NCBI GenBank assembly: GCA_945860575.1 | Contig: CAMAQQ010000081.1 | Location: 1 to 6,111, forward strand | Source: Ferrithrix thermotolerans DSM 19514 | Lineage (GTDB): Bacteria > Actinomycetota > Acidimicrobiia > Acidimicrobiales > Ilumatobacteraceae | Reading direction: 5' to 3' | Length of the DNA: 6,111 nucleotides | Part shown: positions 5,155 through 6,111 of the stretch, piece by piece | Layout: every line of letters begins with the position of its first letter | How positions within the stretch are numbered: position 1 is the stretch's first letter | Notes under the pieces: model-generated | Database searches by the model: none | The model's input: the letters and a program-made list of their open reading frames with translations, nothing else | What the model was told of the DNA's origin: nothing | Made by a program: the position numbers and the translations under genes

Positions 5155-6111
5155 TTAGTTCTTGTAATGCTTGTCGGCGATGTCGAGGACTTCGTCGATA
5201 ATTGCCAAGCCGGCTTTCATGTCTTCAACCGGTGTGTTGCATGGCGGCACAATATGCATTCTGTTGAAGTGCGTGAACGGCCAGAGATTGCGCTCTTTGC
5301 AAGCCACGACAAGATCGGTCATTGGTTTGGCGTCGGCGCCCGCTGCGTTAAACGGCACCAGTGGTTCACGAGTTTCGCGGTTCTTGACAAGTTCGATTGC
5401 CCAGAACACACCAAGGCCGCGAACATCGCCCACGCTTGGGTGCTTTGCCTTGATTTTCTCTAGTGCTGGACCGATGATGTCTTTGCCGAGCATTCGGGCG
5501 TGTTCAACAATTTTTTCTTCTTTGAAAATATTGATTGATGCAACGGCAGCCGCGCATGCAAGCGGGTGACCGCTGTATGTAAGGCCACCAGGAAACGCAC
5601 GATCTTTAAATGTGTCGGCAATTTTTTGACTAATCACGACACCACCCAGTGGAAGGTAGCCAGAGTTGACGCCTTTGGCAAAGCAAATCAGGTCTGGAGT
5701 GACATTCCATTTGTTCACAGCGAACCACTCGCCACAACGACCAAAGCCCGCCATTACTTCGTCGCACATCATCACGATGCCGTACTTGTTGCACAAGTCG
5801 CGAACACCCTGCAAGTAGCCATCGGGTGGAACAAGGATTCCGTTCGTGCCGACGACACTCTCAAGGGCGATCATTGCGATTGTCTGTGGTCCTTCGACCA
5901 TCAACACATTCTCGAGGTGCTCGAGTGCGCGCTGACATTCTTGCGCGTCGCTCGTTGAGTGAAACGCTGAGCGATATGGGTAAGGTCCCCAGAATTTGAC
6001 GGCACCCGAAGCGCCAGTTTCATTCTGCCAACGGCGAGGGTCACCAGTCAAAGCAATGGCGCCTGCTGTTGAACCATGATACGAACGATATGTAGTGAGA
6101 ATTTTGTGTCG
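5155..6111 (-). CDS. Class III PLP-dependent aminotransferase (omega-amino acid:pyruvate type), 5' end outside the window
   Basis: 318 C-terminal residues are visible, and the frame stays open to the window edge (RHKILTTYRSYHGSTAGAIA, then LTGDPRRW), so the TTG at 6051 is not a start. The enzyme moves an amino group from an omega-amino acid such as beta-alanine, taurine or a similar amine to a keto acid, using pyridoxal phosphate. Visible landmarks, numbered from the first visible residue: YRSYHG at 8-13, the cofactor-holding MMCDEVMAGFGR with Asp117, the Schiff-base lysine in CFAKGVNSG (Lys146, bases 5676-5674), GGLTYSGHPLACAAA with Thr178, and the C-terminal domain from about residue 220 (GDVRGLGVFWAIELV, MHIVPPCNTP). 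The active-site set is intact and the C-terminus is normal (TAA at 5157-5155). It is the first of three same-strand genes, 24 nt ahead of the BtuF-like gene. With a pyrimidine-type importer next door, beta-alanine aminotransferase is the most appealing role, but specificity cannot be read from this part. Confidence 0.92.
   Translation of the reverse strand, partial: RHKILTTYRSYHGSTAGAIALTGDPRRWQNETGASGAVKFWGPYPYRSAFHSTSDAQECQRALEHLENVLMVEGPQTIAMIALESVVGTNGILVPPDGYLQGVRDLCNKYGIVMMCDEVMAGFGRCGEWFAVNKWNVTPDLICFAKGVNSGYLPLGGVVISQKIADTFKDRAFPGGLTYSGHPLACAAAVASINIFKEEKIVEHARMLGKDIIGPALEKIKAKHPSVGDVRGLGVFWAIELVKNRETREPLVPFNAAGADAKPMTDLVVACKERNLWPFTHFNRMHIVPPCNTPVEDMKAGLAIIDEVLDIADKHYKN

Noticed and set aside
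5171..5958. Two plus-strand open frames of about 130 residues each
   Set aside because: Both lie antisense to the aminotransferase, whose active-site motifs are intact; their translations look like shadow sequence.

Overview
This looks like chromosomal sequence from a free-living bacterium. Best guess is an actinobacterium of moderate GC, possibly a freshwater or marine Acidimicrobiia-type lineage. The guess rests on the lipoprotein N-terminus (Cys followed by GGSDD and an acidic linker), on a luciferase-like (F420/FMN type) oxidoreductase next to a transporter, and on tight gene packing. No marker gene in the window fixes the taxonomy. I see no mobile element, CRISPR array, tRNA or rRNA.

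Plus strand, 1-3943: one tightly packed operon entered at its 3' part. It starts with the last 82 codons of a luciferase-like oxidoreductase. A complete ABC importer follows in the order permease 1, ATPase, permease 2, substrate-binding lipoprotein. The first three junctions are overlaps or gaps of at most 14 nt. The last junction is a 35-nt spacer holding a small hairpin and the best Shine-Dalgarno of the window. The binding protein is of the NMT1/THI5 (ThiY-like) class, so the cargo is probably a pyrimidine-like or other small N-heterocyclic compound.

Centre, 3938-4044: a short non-coding convergence zone. A UUCG-loop hairpin overlaps the stop codon of the binding-protein gene. A strong hairpin with a cUUCGg loop follows, with T-rich sequence on both sides, so it can end transcription from both directions.

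Minus strand, 6111-4045: three genes read toward the terminator. They are a 5'-truncated class III PLP aminotransferase (beta-alanine/taurine:pyruvate type), a BtuF-like cobalamin-binding-family protein with no signal peptide, and an 80-residue DUF5522-type protein ending in a cysteine cluster.

Working model (inference): the importer brings in a pyrimidine- or hydantoin-like compound, the oxidoreductase and neighbours outside the window act on it, and the aminotransferase handles a resulting omega-amino acid such as beta-alanine. The BtuF-like/DUF5522 pair looks like a separate, functionally undefined module, probably linked to a metal or cofactor.
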